NCBI RefSeq assembly: GCF_002929215.1
Contig: NZ_PJII01000012.1
Coordinates: 1-64,000 of the forward strand
DNA: 64,000 nucleotides
Origin: Arthrobacter sp. ZGTC412
GTDB lineage: Bacteria; Actinomycetota; Actinomycetes; Actinomycetales; Micrococcaceae
Direction of reading: 5' to 3'
Part shown: piece after piece, positions 27,710 to 35,737 of the stretch
How the letters are laid out: each line of letters starts with the position of its first letter
Numbering within the stretch: position 1 is the stretch's first letter
Notes under the pieces: model-generated
Seen by the model: the letters and a program-made list of their open reading frames with translations, nothing else
Told to the model about the DNA's origin: nothing
The model's database searches: none
Made by a program: the position numbers and the translations under genes

Positions 27710-28167
27710 TTGCCGCTCATCTCCTGCAGGATGTGCGCGGCGCGGCTCAGGACCAGGCGGTCCTCTTCGCTCAAACCGGCCACGCGCTGGGCCAGCCACG
27801 CTGTCCGCTGGGTCCGGGCTTCCGCCAAAACTGCCCGCCCGGCGTCGGTGATGTCCACGTGGACCTGTCGGCCGTCGTCAGGGTTTGCCGCTCTCGATAC
27901 GAAACCCTGCTCAGCGAGGGCATTGACTATCCGGGTCATGGACGGGGCCTGCACGTGCTCCCGTTCGGCGAGGGTGCGGAGGGTCTGCGCCCCGTTGCCG
28001 TTCAGCTGGGCCAGCACTGTGTACTGGCCCGGGGTAATCACCTCGCCGGTTGCCTCGACGCGGAGCCGGCGGGAAGTGCGCATCACGGCCGTGCGGAGGT
28101 CTATGGCCAGGTTGTCGGGGCTGGCCGGTTCCGTACTTTCGCTGCTCTCAGTGTTGGTTGTTGTCAC
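27706..28167 (-). CDS. MarR-family transcriptional regulator
   Basis: A 153-residue winged-helix regulator. The core ITPGQYTVLAQLNGNGAQTLRTLAEREHVQAPSMTRIVNALAEQGFVSRAANPDDGRQVHVDITDAG shows recognition helix and the wing with the DGR signature. Likely a homodimeric repressor of the coupled MFS gene, released by a small ligand. GTG at 28167 is chosen because AGGAGG lies 12 bases upstream; GTG at 28200 in the same frame would lie inside the operator. Inverted repeats sit just downstream of a predicted promoter. Confidence 0.88.
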   Translation of the reverse strand: MTTTNTESSESTEPASPDNLAIDLRTAVMRTSRRLRVEATGEVITPGQYTVLAQLNGNGAQTLRTLAEREHVQAPSMTRIVNALAEQGFVSRAANPDDGRQVHVDITDAGRAVLAEARTQRTAWLAQRVAGLSEEDRLVLSRAAHILQEMSGK

Positions 28168-28193
28168 GCTCGCGTTGCGCCTCCTGAAGATGC

Positions 28194-28250
28194 TTAGCAC
28201 TGCTAATTAGTCCTGCTAATAAGTATGCTGCGGTATTGAAGGGTCGGCAA
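28194..28250 (-). promoter_or_regulatory. marR promoter and operator repeats
   Basis: On the minus strand TTGCCG (28250-28245), a 17-bp spacer and CATACT (28227-28222) form a plausible sigma-70 promoter. Directly after it lie TTAG-5-CTAA (28207-28219) and the perfect palindrome TTAGCA-C-TGCTAA (28194-28206). Their position around the expected transcription start fits binding by the MarR protein encoded next (inference). Confidence 0.55.
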
Positions 28251-28335
28251 GGTTTGAGGAGGTTGATTTGCGTCACCGGACAGCAGGCAGGGCGCCGTCT
28301 CCCCAAAACGGTAGGTGGGTTGGTTAGCCTGAGGT

Positions 28336-28848
28336 ATGGATTATCTGCTTCGCCAAGCCACTCCTGAGGATGCAGAGGCAGTGGTGCTGATGCACACGCT
28401 GTCCCATGAGGAGTGCTACCCCCATCTGCTGTCCCCGGCCTTTTTCGCCGCCCGCCGGGAGGCAATTCCGGAACGCGTGGACCGCCGTCGGAAGTACCTG
28501 GACGTTCCTCACCCGCGGATCATCGCCCTTGACTCTCATGGCGAGGTGGTGGGACTGGCCGACGCCGGACCTGGCCGGGACGAGGACGGTCCCGTTCCGC
28601 TGGAGCTGTATTCGATCTACATCCTGGGCCGTGCGCAGGGCAGGGGTTTGGGGGCGGCCCTGATGGGTGCCGCAATCGGGGAGTCCCCGGCGTACCTTTG
28701 GGTGCTCGAGGACAACCCGCGGGCACAGGCTTTCTACCGCAGGCACGGTTTCCGGCCGGACGGTAAGCGCGGGCTACTGCCGCCCGAGTGGGAAGGCATG
28801 CCGGAGATACGGATGGTGCGGGACGGGCGGGAACACCGAGGGGGCTGA
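28336..28848 (+). CDS. GNAT family N-acetyltransferase
   Basis: A 170-residue acetyltransferase. MDYLLRQATPEDAEAVVLMH is the usual GNAT beginning; LELYSIYILGRAQGRGLGAALMGAAI carries the acetyl-CoA pyrophosphate loop (RAQGRGLG), and LWVLEDNPRAQAFYRRHGFRPDG the C-terminal motif. Substrate unknown. Followed two bases later by a broken hydrolase gene, so probably the first gene of a two-gene unit. Divergent from marR. Confidence 0.9.
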   Translation: MDYLLRQATPEDAEAVVLMHTLSHEECYPHLLSPAFFAARREAIPERVDRRRKYLDVPHPRIIALDSHGEVVGLADAGPGRDEDGPVPLELYSIYILGRAQGRGLGAALMGAAIGESPAYLWVLEDNPRAQAFYRRHGFRPDGKRGLLPPEWEGMPEIRMVRDGREHRGG

Positions 28849-28850
28849 CG

Positions 28851-29711
28851 ATGTCTGCTGCTGCTGAGGCTGTACTTCACGACGGTTCGATCATTCCCGT
28901 CTCCATCCACGGAGACGGGCCCGCGCTGCTGCTGCCCGTCCGGCTCAAGCCGTATCAGCCAGCTGAAGCGGAGACCATGCGCAAATGGGGCGGCGATCCT
29001 GATCTGGGGCCAGCTTTGGTGGCCGGGCTCTCGGGCACAAACCGCGTCATCGTGGCCGACTACGAAGGCCACCGAATGGCACAGCCCGCGGCGGAGACCC
29101 TCACTCCCGACAACCTCGTGGCTGACCTGCTGGCCATCGCTGATGCGGGCGGCGCCGATGCCTTTGGCTACTAAGGCTACTCCTGGCTGGCGCTGGCCGG
29201 TCTACAGCTGGCCCTCCGCAGCAACCGCCTCCGGGTGCTCGCGATGGGCGGTTTCACGCCGCGGGAGGGGCCGTACCGGAGCATGCTGGCCGTCACCCGT
29301 GCCGCACACGCCGCGTCCTCCCGGCCGCCGGACCCGTCCGCTGTTACCGTCGAAGACGCCGAGCCGGGGCACTGGGACTCTGTTGCCGTCGAGACCACCG
29401 AGGCCCAGACACGGCAGTTCGTCACCCTTTACGAAGCGCTTCAGGATTTCGACGACGGCGCAGCCGGCGTGCCGCCCGGCCTGTCCTGTCTTGCCTTCGC
29501 CGGGGCCGACGACCAGATCGACTACAGCCCGCAGTGGGGCGGTGTCCGCGTGAGCATCGGCGAGCCGCTGGCCAAACACCGGGACGAGCTCACCGCCGCC
29601 GGCTGGGACGTGCAGGTTGTGCCCGGGCTCGATCACCTCGGCGCGATGCAAAGTTCCGTTGTCCTGCCCATCCTGATCGGCTGGCTACAAAAGATTGGCT
29701 GGGTGAAGTAG
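28851..29711 (+). pseudogene. Alpha/beta hydrolase interrupted by an in-frame stop at the nucleophile elbow
   Basis: Reading through one TAA at 29172-29174 (codon 108) gives a continuous 286-codon alpha/beta hydrolase. Before the stop: MSAAAEAVLHDGSIIPVSIH and NRVIVADYEGHRMAQ, ending GGADAFGY. After it: GYSWLALAGLQLALRSNRLRVLAMG, where the Ser of GYSW is the expected nucleophile. Later come FAGADDQIDYS (acid) and VVPGLDHLGAM (His). Both halves remain open and in the same frame, so the damage is one base (a Tyr codon TAC or TAT to TAA). As written it is inactive unless the stop is read through. Confidence 0.85.
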
Positions 29712-29727
29712 TACGGGGATCCACAGT

Positions 29728-30177
29728 TCAGGCTGCAGCTGGACGCTTCCGGGCGGCCAGGAACGTTACGACGCTCGCCAGCACGGGAATGGCCAGGAAG
29801 ACTTGGGTGCCGCCGCCGGTGGTCGCCACTGCAACAATCGCAATCCACCAGCAGAGCGCCGCGGTGAAGCCACAAAGAAGGACCACGGAACTGCCTTTCG
29901 CAGGCAAACCCCGCCGCATCTTGTGGCTGTGGGGTTGGCGGACGTGTTTGGCGCCCCGACGACGGCGATGCCGTTGATGAGCGGCCAGCGCCGTTCCGAC
30001 GGTCACCAGGACGGGAACCGCCAGGAATACTTGCAGTGCCTGGCCACCGCCTCCGCTGACGATCACCCCCACAATCCCGAGCCACCAGCACATGGCGGCT
30101 GCAAAGCCCAGTATTACAACCCAGATCTTGCGCCCATCGAGTGGGGCCGGAATCAGTGGTTCGAGATTGCTGCTCAT
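29728..30177 (-). CDS. Membrane protein with tandemly duplicated two-TM unit
   Basis: A 149-residue protein made of two similar halves of about 50 residues. Half 1 (about 19-68) reads VVILGFAAAMCWWLGIVGVI ... QVFLAVPVLVTVGTALAAHQR. Half 2 (about 96-145) reads VVLLCGFTAALCWWIAIVAVA ... QVFLAIPVLASVVTFLAARKR. Each half has two hydrophobic segments with a conserved CWW and a GGG turn, and the halves are joined by a basic His/Arg-rich linker. Four membrane segments in total; no known family recognised. ATG with AGGGAG upstream. It is downstream of nothing obvious and convergent with the broken hydrolase. Confidence 0.75.
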   Translation of the reverse strand: MSSNLEPLIPAPLDGRKIWVVILGFAAAMCWWLGIVGVIVSGGGGQALQVFLAVPVLVTVGTALAAHQRHRRRRGAKHVRQPHSHKMRRGLPAKGSSVVLLCGFTAALCWWIAIVAVATTGGGTQVFLAIPVLASVVTFLAARKRPAAA

Positions 30178-30289
30178 GGTTACTCCCTGGCATGGGAATC
30201 CATCACTTTTGTTATTCATCAGAGCATGGATTGGCGCTTTTGACGAGGATCGGCGGCCTGGCGGTCCAGCCGCCCATCCCGGATCCGTC

Positions 30290-31765
30290 CTAGAGGGATG
30301 CCAATGCTTCGAGAGTTGCCCGCGCGCCCCGGGTGCGGAGGTTCTCCATAGCGTGGGAATAGGCCGTCACGAACTGCTGGTTGTCGATCAGGTCGCCGAA
30401 AACCTCCCGGTCGGAGATGAAGGCCAGCGGTTCCTGCCGCTGCCGTGATGCGGCGGTCATGAGTTTGTCCTTGAGGCGGTCGACGACGTCGATCGGGTTT
30501 CCCTGCTCGTCGGTGCCTTCGGCATAGCGGGCCCAGCTGGCCACGATGGCGGCGGACCGGGCGATCTCACCGCCCCGTTCGAGGTTGATCCGGATGACCG
30601 GCAACAGCCACTTGGGGATCCGGTCTGAGCTTTCTGCACAGAGACGGGCCAGGGTGTCCCGGACGTACTCGTTGGAGAACCGCTCGATCAGGGTGTGCTT
30701 ATAGGTGTTCAGGTCAATGCCCGGCACGGGTTCGAGGGTGGGAGTGGCTTCCCGGTCCATGAAGCCCAGCAGGAACTGCGCAAACAACGGGTCCTGGGCA
30801 ACCTCGTGGGCGTAGCGGTAGCCGGCCAGGTAGCCGAAGTAGCACATGCCCTGGTGACTGGCGTTGAGGAGGCGGAGTTTCATCAGTTCGTACGGTTCAA
30901 CGTCCGCGACGAGCTGGACCCCGGCGTCCTCAAAGGGCGGGCGCCCGAGGCTGAACCTGTCCTCGAGAACCCATTGTTCGAACGGCTCGCACACCCCCGG
31001 CCAGGCGTCTTCGACGCCGAACTCTTCCGAAACCGTGGCCCGGTCGGCGTCTGTGGTGACCGGGGTGATCCGGTCCACCATGCTGTTGGGGAAGGGAACG
31101 TTTGCGGTGACCCAGCTGCCGAGGTCCGGGTCCTTGAGGGTGGCGAAGGCAGTGAACATCCTGCGTGCCACGCCGCCGTTGCCCTGGATGTTGTCGCAGG
31201 ACATCACGGTGAAGGGTGCCAGGCCCTGTGCACGACGGCGGGCCAGGGCTTCGGTGATGAGGCCGAAGGTTGTCCGGGGTGCTGCACCCGGCTGGAGGTC
31301 GTGCAGCACGTCGGGGTTGCCGGCGTCGAATTCGCCGCTGACGTGGTGGAAGTTGTAGCCGCCTTCGGTGACGGTGAGCGAGACGATCCGGACGGCGTCG
31401 GAAGCCATTTTTTCGATGACGGCCTCCGGGTTGTCAGGAGCGAAAAGGTACTCGATGATCGAGCCGATGACGCGCCCTTCCCGCGTCCCGTCCGGGTTTT
31501 TGACCACCAGGGTGTAGAGGCAGTCCTGGCTGTCCATGACCTGCTTCATGCGGGCGTCGCCGGGCAGCACGCCCACCCCGCAGATGGCCCAGTCGCGGGC
31601 CTCTCCTGCGTTCATCAGCCGGTCCAGGTACATAGCCTGGTGGGCCCGGTGGAACCCGCCTACGCCGAAGTGGACGATTCCCGCCGTCAGCGTGCTCCGG
31701 TCGTAGGAGGGTACTGCCAGGGAAGCAGGCAGTCGGGCGAGCACGCCGGTTTCAAGTGCAGTCAT
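30290..31765 (-). CDS. Mannitol 2-dehydrogenase family protein
   Basis: A 491-residue polyol-specific long-chain dehydrogenase oxidising mannitol (or arabitol/fructuronate-type substrates) with NAD. Rossmann start: GIVHFGVGGFHRAHQAMYLDRL (about residue 29). Catalytic block: YELMKLRLLNASHQGMCYFGYL, with the Lys-Asn-His arrangement of the family. Also conserved: VMSCDNIQGNG and PNSMVDRITP. Start ATG with GGAAGG upstream, 4 bp after the PfkB kinase stop. Last gene of the sugar-alcohol operon. Confidence 0.92.
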   Translation of the reverse strand: MTALETGVLARLPASLAVPSYDRSTLTAGIVHFGVGGFHRAHQAMYLDRLMNAGEARDWAICGVGVLPGDARMKQVMDSQDCLYTLVVKNPDGTREGRVIGSIIEYLFAPDNPEAVIEKMASDAVRIVSLTVTEGGYNFHHVSGEFDAGNPDVLHDLQPGAAPRTTFGLITEALARRRAQGLAPFTVMSCDNIQGNGGVARRMFTAFATLKDPDLGSWVTANVPFPNSMVDRITPVTTDADRATVSEEFGVEDAWPGVCEPFEQWVLEDRFSLGRPPFEDAGVQLVADVEPYELMKLRLLNASHQGMCYFGYLAGYRYAHEVAQDPLFAQFLLGFMDREATPTLEPVPGIDLNTYKHTLIERFSNEYVRDTLARLCAESSDRIPKWLLPVIRINLERGGEIARSAAIVASWARYAEGTDEQGNPIDVVDRLKDKLMTAASRQRQEPLAFISDREVFGDLIDNQQFVTAYSHAMENLRTRGARATLEALASL

Positions 31766-31769
31766 GAGG

Positions 31770-32729
31770 CTAACCTTCCGCAGTCGCGAGGAAATCGGGC
31801 AGCGTTCCGGCCAGTGACCCCAGCTCGCCCGACGCGGGTGGATTCGCGCCCGGCCGGGAACAGGTGATGGCGGCGGCCCGGTTCGCGTAGGCCGCCAGGG
31901 CATTCAGTTCTTCGAGGGAGAGGCTCCGCAGCCGCAGCCTGTTCGCGGCGCCCAGCGCGTCCAGCTGCGCCAGGCCCGAAATCAGGGCCGCCATAAAGGA
32001 GTCGCCCGCCCCGACCGTGTCCGCCACCGTGACAGTTTCACCGGGTATCTCCACACGCCCCTGCGGGGTCAGGATTACCGGCCCGTCCGCGCCGCGCGTC
32101 AGCGCCACCACTGCCGGGCCCAGCTCCAGCCAAGCGGCCAGCGACTCATCATGAGTCCTGCCGGGGTAGAGCCAGTGCAGATCCTCGTCGCTCGCTTTAA
32201 CGATGTCACTGGCAGCCACAAAGTCTTCAGCCTCGCGCCGGGCCGCGTCCGCGTCGAGGCTGATCGCTGGCCGGCAGTTCGGATCGAAGCTGACGGTGGC
32301 GTGCGGACGCGCAGCCTCCACCAGCCCGCGGACCGCGTTGCTCCCGGGAGCAACAACGGTGGCAATGGAGCCGGTATGGACGTGAAGCGAGCTCTCCACC
32401 GCTTCCAGGGCAGGGATGGACGCGCCGTTGATGTCCCAGGTGATCGAGAACGTGTACTCGGCTGCTCCGGTGCTGTCCAGTGTTGCCAGCGCGGACGACG
32501 TGGGGGAGGAACCTCCCACAATGCCTTCCACGCCGTTACTGCGCAGGTGGTCGGCGATCAGGTGCCCGTGCGGGTCTTCGGCGAAGTGCGTGACGAGCGT
32601 GGTGCGCAGGCCAAGGCGTGCGCCGCCGACCGCGACGTTGAGCGGGCTGCCGCCAGGATGCGTCTGCCGCGCGGCTCCCCGCGGGGCGTCGATGATGTCA
32701 ACGAGGGACTCGCCGATGACCGTAAACAT
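31770..32729 (-). CDS. PfkB-family carbohydrate kinase (fructokinase-like)
   Basis: A 319-residue ribokinase-fold kinase. Sugar-binding N-terminal motif HPGGSPLNVAVGGARLGL (about residue 24) and the C-terminal catalytic signature VADTVGAGDSFMAALISGL with the base Asp (about residue 240). It probably phosphorylates fructose produced by the two dehydrogenases of the operon, feeding glycolysis (inference from context). ATG start; 2 bp separate it from the upstream dehydrogenase stop. Confidence 0.9.
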   Translation of the reverse strand: MFTVIGESLVDIIDAPRGAARQTHPGGSPLNVAVGGARLGLRTTLVTHFAEDPHGHLIADHLRSNGVEGIVGGSSPTSSALATLDSTGAAEYTFSITWDINGASIPALEAVESSLHVHTGSIATVVAPGSNAVRGLVEAARPHATVSFDPNCRPAISLDADAARREAEDFVAASDIVKASDEDLHWLYPGRTHDESLAAWLELGPAVVALTRGADGPVILTPQGRVEIPGETVTVADTVGAGDSFMAALISGLAQLDALGAANRLRLRSLSLEELNALAAYANRAAAITCSRPGANPPASGELGSLAGTLPDFLATAEG

Positions 32730-32731
32730 GG

Positions 32732-33790
32732 TCAGCGGCCCGGGTAGACGACGGCTTTGAGCTGGCCGGGCTGTTTGCCGGCCTTGAGGGCTTCCTCGGA
32801 TTCGGCGAGGGCGAACTTGCCGGTGACGAGGATGTCCAGGTCCACCTTTCCGTCGGCGATGAGCTGGATGGCCAGTGGCCAGGTGTTGGTGTAGCGGAAG
32901 ACGCCGGAGAGCCAGATCTCCCGGTTTTGCAGGTAGGAGACGGGGAGTTCGACGTCGTCGGCGCCGAGCCCCACCAGGATCACTCGTCCGGCCGGGGCAA
33001 CGGCCTTGATCCCGGACCGGACTGCCTGGGGTGCGCCGGAGGCGTCGATGAACGCGTCGACGTCGAGCCCTTCAACGCTGTCCGTCTTCGCGTTGAGCGC
33101 GTGTGTGGCGCCGTGTTCGAGCGCAAACGCCAACCGGTCCTCGGCGACGTCGCTGATGTAGATTTCGGTGGCGCCGAAAGCGCGGGCGGCCTGGGCAGCG
33201 ATGATGCCGATGGGCCCGGCACCGGCGATCAGCACCCGGCTGCCGGGCTTGATCCCGGCCCGCTCGCAGGCCCAGAGGCCAACGGAGAGCGGTTCGATGA
33301 GGGCGGCGGCTTCGTCGCTGACGCTGTCCGGGATGTCGTAGGCGAAGTCACTCTGGATGGTCACATACTCGGCGAAGGCGCCGTCGATCGGGGGTGTTGC
33401 GTAGAACTCGATGTCCGGGCAGAGGTTGTAGCGTCCTGCCTTGCACTGCTTGCACTTGCGGCAGGGGCGCTGGGGTTCGACGGCGACGCGCTGGGCAACG
33501 CGGGCGGGGTCCACGGCGCTTCCGACGGCGGCGATCCGGCCCGAGAGTTCGTGGCCGAGGATGAGCGGATGGTCCACCACGTAGGGGCCGATCCGGCCGT
33601 GCTCGTAGTAGTGGACGTCGCTGCCGCAGACGCCGACGGCGGCCACCTGCACCAGGACCTGGTCGGCGTCGAGCTGCGGAAGGGGCAGGGTCTCCATGGC
33701 CATGTCGCCCTGGCTCTTGAGGATGTTGGCGCGCATGGTGGCTGGCAGGCCGGAGCCGGTGGCAGGTGACTGGGTGGTTGTTGTTGTCAT
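32732..33790 (-). CDS. Zinc-dependent polyol (sorbitol/xylitol-type) dehydrogenase
   Basis: A 352-residue medium-chain dehydrogenase. Catalytic zinc ligands: VGVCGSDVHYYEHGRIG (Cys, about 55) and LILGHELSGRI (His, Glu). Structural zinc Cys cluster: CRKCKQCKAGRYNLC. Cofactor loop: VLIAGAGPIGIIAAQAARAFGA (about 180). The YYEHGRIG motif and overall order match sorbitol/xylitol/L-iditol dehydrogenases, oxidising a polyol to a ketose. Position between transport and kinase genes supports this. A Thr-rich N-terminal tail of about 18 residues precedes the domain. Confidence 0.92.
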   Translation of the reverse strand: MTTTTTQSPATGSGLPATMRANILKSQGDMAMETLPLPQLDADQVLVQVAAVGVCGSDVHYYEHGRIGPYVVDHPLILGHELSGRIAAVGSAVDPARVAQRVAVEPQRPCRKCKQCKAGRYNLCPDIEFYATPPIDGAFAEYVTIQSDFAYDIPDSVSDEAAALIEPLSVGLWACERAGIKPGSRVLIAGAGPIGIIAAQAARAFGATEIYISDVAEDRLAFALEHGATHALNAKTDSVEGLDVDAFIDASGAPQAVRSGIKAVAPAGRVILVGLGADDVELPVSYLQNREIWLSGVFRYTNTWPLAIQLIADGKVDLDILVTGKFALAESEEALKAGKQPGQLKAVVYPGR

Positions 33791-33831
33791 CGAAGTAGTC
33801 CTTGAAAGAGTTTTGCGGGGAAACCGGCGGG

Positions 33832-34752
33832 TTATTTCACGGCGCCGAGGGAGAGACCCTGGACCAGCTTGTCCTGGGCCGCGAAGCCTGCGAACAGCAC
33901 CGGCAGGGAGATCACGACGGCGGCGGCGCAGACCTGGGCGAGGAAGAGGCCCTGCCCGGAGACGAATCCGGTGAGGAACACCGGGGCGGTGCCTGCCACG
34001 ACGCCGGTGAGGACCCGGGCAAGGAGCAGTTCGTTCCAGCTGAAGATGAAGCAGATCAGGGCGGTGGCGGCGATGCCGGGCATGGCCACTGGGGCGATGA
34101 CCTTGCGCAGGATGAGCAAGAGGTTGGCGCCGTCGATCTGTGCCGCCTCCAGCATTTCCTCCGGAACTTCAGCAAGGAACGAGCGCATCATCCAGACCGC
34201 GATAGGCAGGTTCATGGAGGTGTACATCAGGATCAGGAACCAGATGTTGTCCAGGGCCCCCACGGTCCGGGCGAAGAGGTAGAGCGGCAGGATCGCAGCC
34301 ACGACGGGCATCATTTTGGTGGAGAGGAAGAAGAACATCACGTCGGTCCACTTCTTCACCGGCCGGATGGAGAGCGCGTACGCGGCCGGGAAGGCCAGGA
34401 GCAGCACGAGGACCGTGGACAGGATCGAGGCAGTGGCGGAGTTGATCAGGGACGGCCAGGGGCTGACGCCGGAGGTTTCGCCGAAGAATTCCCGGTACGC
34501 GTCCAGGGTGAGGTTCGCGGCGATCGAGGGCGGGTTCGTGGCCGCGTCGGTTTCGGAGTGGAACGAGGTGAGGATCATCCACAGGACCGGGACTGCGAAG
34601 AGCAGTGCGAGCAGCCAGGCCGCGATGCCTGCGGCGGTGTTGTTGCGGGTGGGGTCCATGCGGGACTTGCCGCGCCGGGGGGTGCGGCCGGTGTTCAGGG
34701 CGGTGGGGCCGGGCGGTGTGCTCTGTGGTGCAGCGGGGGTGAGGGTGCTCAT
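33832..34752 (-). CDS. Sugar-alcohol ABC transporter permease 2 (SmoG/MalG type)
   Basis: A 306-residue inner-membrane permease with about six hydrophobic segments. EAAQIDGANLLLILRKVIAPVAMPG is the EAA loop that contacts the ATPase. A hydrophilic Pro/Thr-rich N-terminus (about 35 residues) comes first. ATG at 34752 is preceded by AAGGAGG and overlaps the stop of permease 1 (ATGA), so the two are coupled. Internal ATG at the MDPTRNN position is possible but lacks this ribosome site. Confidence 0.92.
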   Translation of the reverse strand: MSTLTPAAPQSTPPGPTALNTGRTPRRGKSRMDPTRNNTAAGIAAWLLALLFAVPVLWMILTSFHSETDAATNPPSIAANLTLDAYREFFGETSGVSPWPSLINSATASILSTVLVLLLAFPAAYALSIRPVKKWTDVMFFFLSTKMMPVVAAILPLYLFARTVGALDNIWFLILMYTSMNLPIAVWMMRSFLAEVPEEMLEAAQIDGANLLLILRKVIAPVAMPGIAATALICFIFSWNELLLARVLTGVVAGTAPVFLTGFVSGQGLFLAQVCAAAVVISLPVLFAGFAAQDKLVQGLSLGAVK

Positions 34753-35717
34753 CGTGCTGCCTCCTTCTTGAAGAGTGAAAAGACGGTGCGGAGGGCGAAG
34801 GTCGCCACGATGATGGTGCCGATGACCACCACGACGCCGGCGGCGGATGCCAGACCGTATTCGTTGGCGAAGTAGAAGGTCTGGTAGATGGCGTAGGGCA
34901 GGTTTGCGGTGCCCAGTCCGCCGGCGGTGAGGGTGAAGACGGCATCGAAGTTCTGCACGATGTAGATCGCACCGAGCAGTCCGCCGAGTTCCAGGTACTG
35001 GCGCAGGTGCGGCAGCGTCAGGTGGCGGAAGATCGCCCACGGGGTGGCGCCGTCCATCTGGGCAGCTTCCACGGTGTCCATGGGGCGGGACTGCAGGCCG
35101 GCCAGCAGGATGAGCATCATAAACGGTGTCCACTGCCACACCAGGGAGAGGATCACGGCCATCATTGGTGCCTGCGAGAGCAGGTCCAGTTGCGGCGCCG
35201 CGGCGCTGCCGAACAGGGACCACACCCAAGTGAGGATGCCGTTGATCAGCCCGTAGGTGGGGTTGAGCAGGGCGTGCTTCCAGATCAGGGCCGCTGCCAC
35301 GGGAACCACCAGGAACGGGGCGATCAGCAGGGTGCGTACAAGGCCGCGGCCGATGAACTTCTTGTCCAGCAGCAGGGCCAGGCCGAGTCCGATGAGCAGG
35401 CTGATCAGCACTACGGAGACGGTGAGGAGGATGGTGGTGAAGATTGCCAGGCGCAGGTCAGGGTCCGTGAGGACGGTGGCGTAGTTTTCCAGGCCGGCGA
35501 AGGCGGTCTTGTCCGGGCTGAGGCTGTTCCAGTTCATGAACGAGATGATCAGGGTCACCACGAACGGAAGCTGGGTGACCAGGATGAGGAAGACCAGGGC
35601 CGGGAGCAGCGGTGCACGCCGTGCCCAGGCCAGGGCGCGTTCGCGCGACTTGGCATCCCGTGAAGGTTTGGCTGCGTGGTGTCCCGGGCGGGAGATGCGC
35701 GCCGTTGCGGTAGTCAT
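34749..35717 (-). CDS. Sugar-alcohol ABC transporter permease 1 (SmoF/MalF type)
   Basis: A 322-residue permease; six main hydrophobic segments after a basic N-terminus (SRDAKSRERALAWARRAPLL). EAAQMDGATPWAIFRHLTLPHLR is the EAA loop. PFVVTLIISFMNWNSLSPDK is the typical first periplasmic region of the polyol/sugar group. ATG with GGAG at 35728-35725, 20 bp after the binding-protein stop. No ATP-binding subunit gene is found in the operon; a shared ATPase of MsiK type is expected elsewhere. Confidence 0.92.
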   Translation of the reverse strand: MTTATARISRPGHHAAKPSRDAKSRERALAWARRAPLLPALVFLILVTQLPFVVTLIISFMNWNSLSPDKTAFAGLENYATVLTDPDLRLAIFTTILLTVSVVLISLLIGLGLALLLDKKFIGRGLVRTLLIAPFLVVPVAAALIWKHALLNPTYGLINGILTWVWSLFGSAAAPQLDLLSQAPMMAVILSLVWQWTPFMMLILLAGLQSRPMDTVEAAQMDGATPWAIFRHLTLPHLRQYLELGGLLGAIYIVQNFDAVFTLTAGGLGTANLPYAIYQTFYFANEYGLASAAGVVVVIGTIIVATFALRTVFSLFKKEAAR

Positions 35718-35737
35718 GATGTTCTCCTGCGGTTCGG

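Noticed and set aside
34007-34875. Long plus-strand open frames opposite the ABC permease genes
   Set aside because: Antisense shadows of high-GC coding sequence; composition (Gly/Asp/Gln/His-rich) is not protein-like and the permeases are certain.
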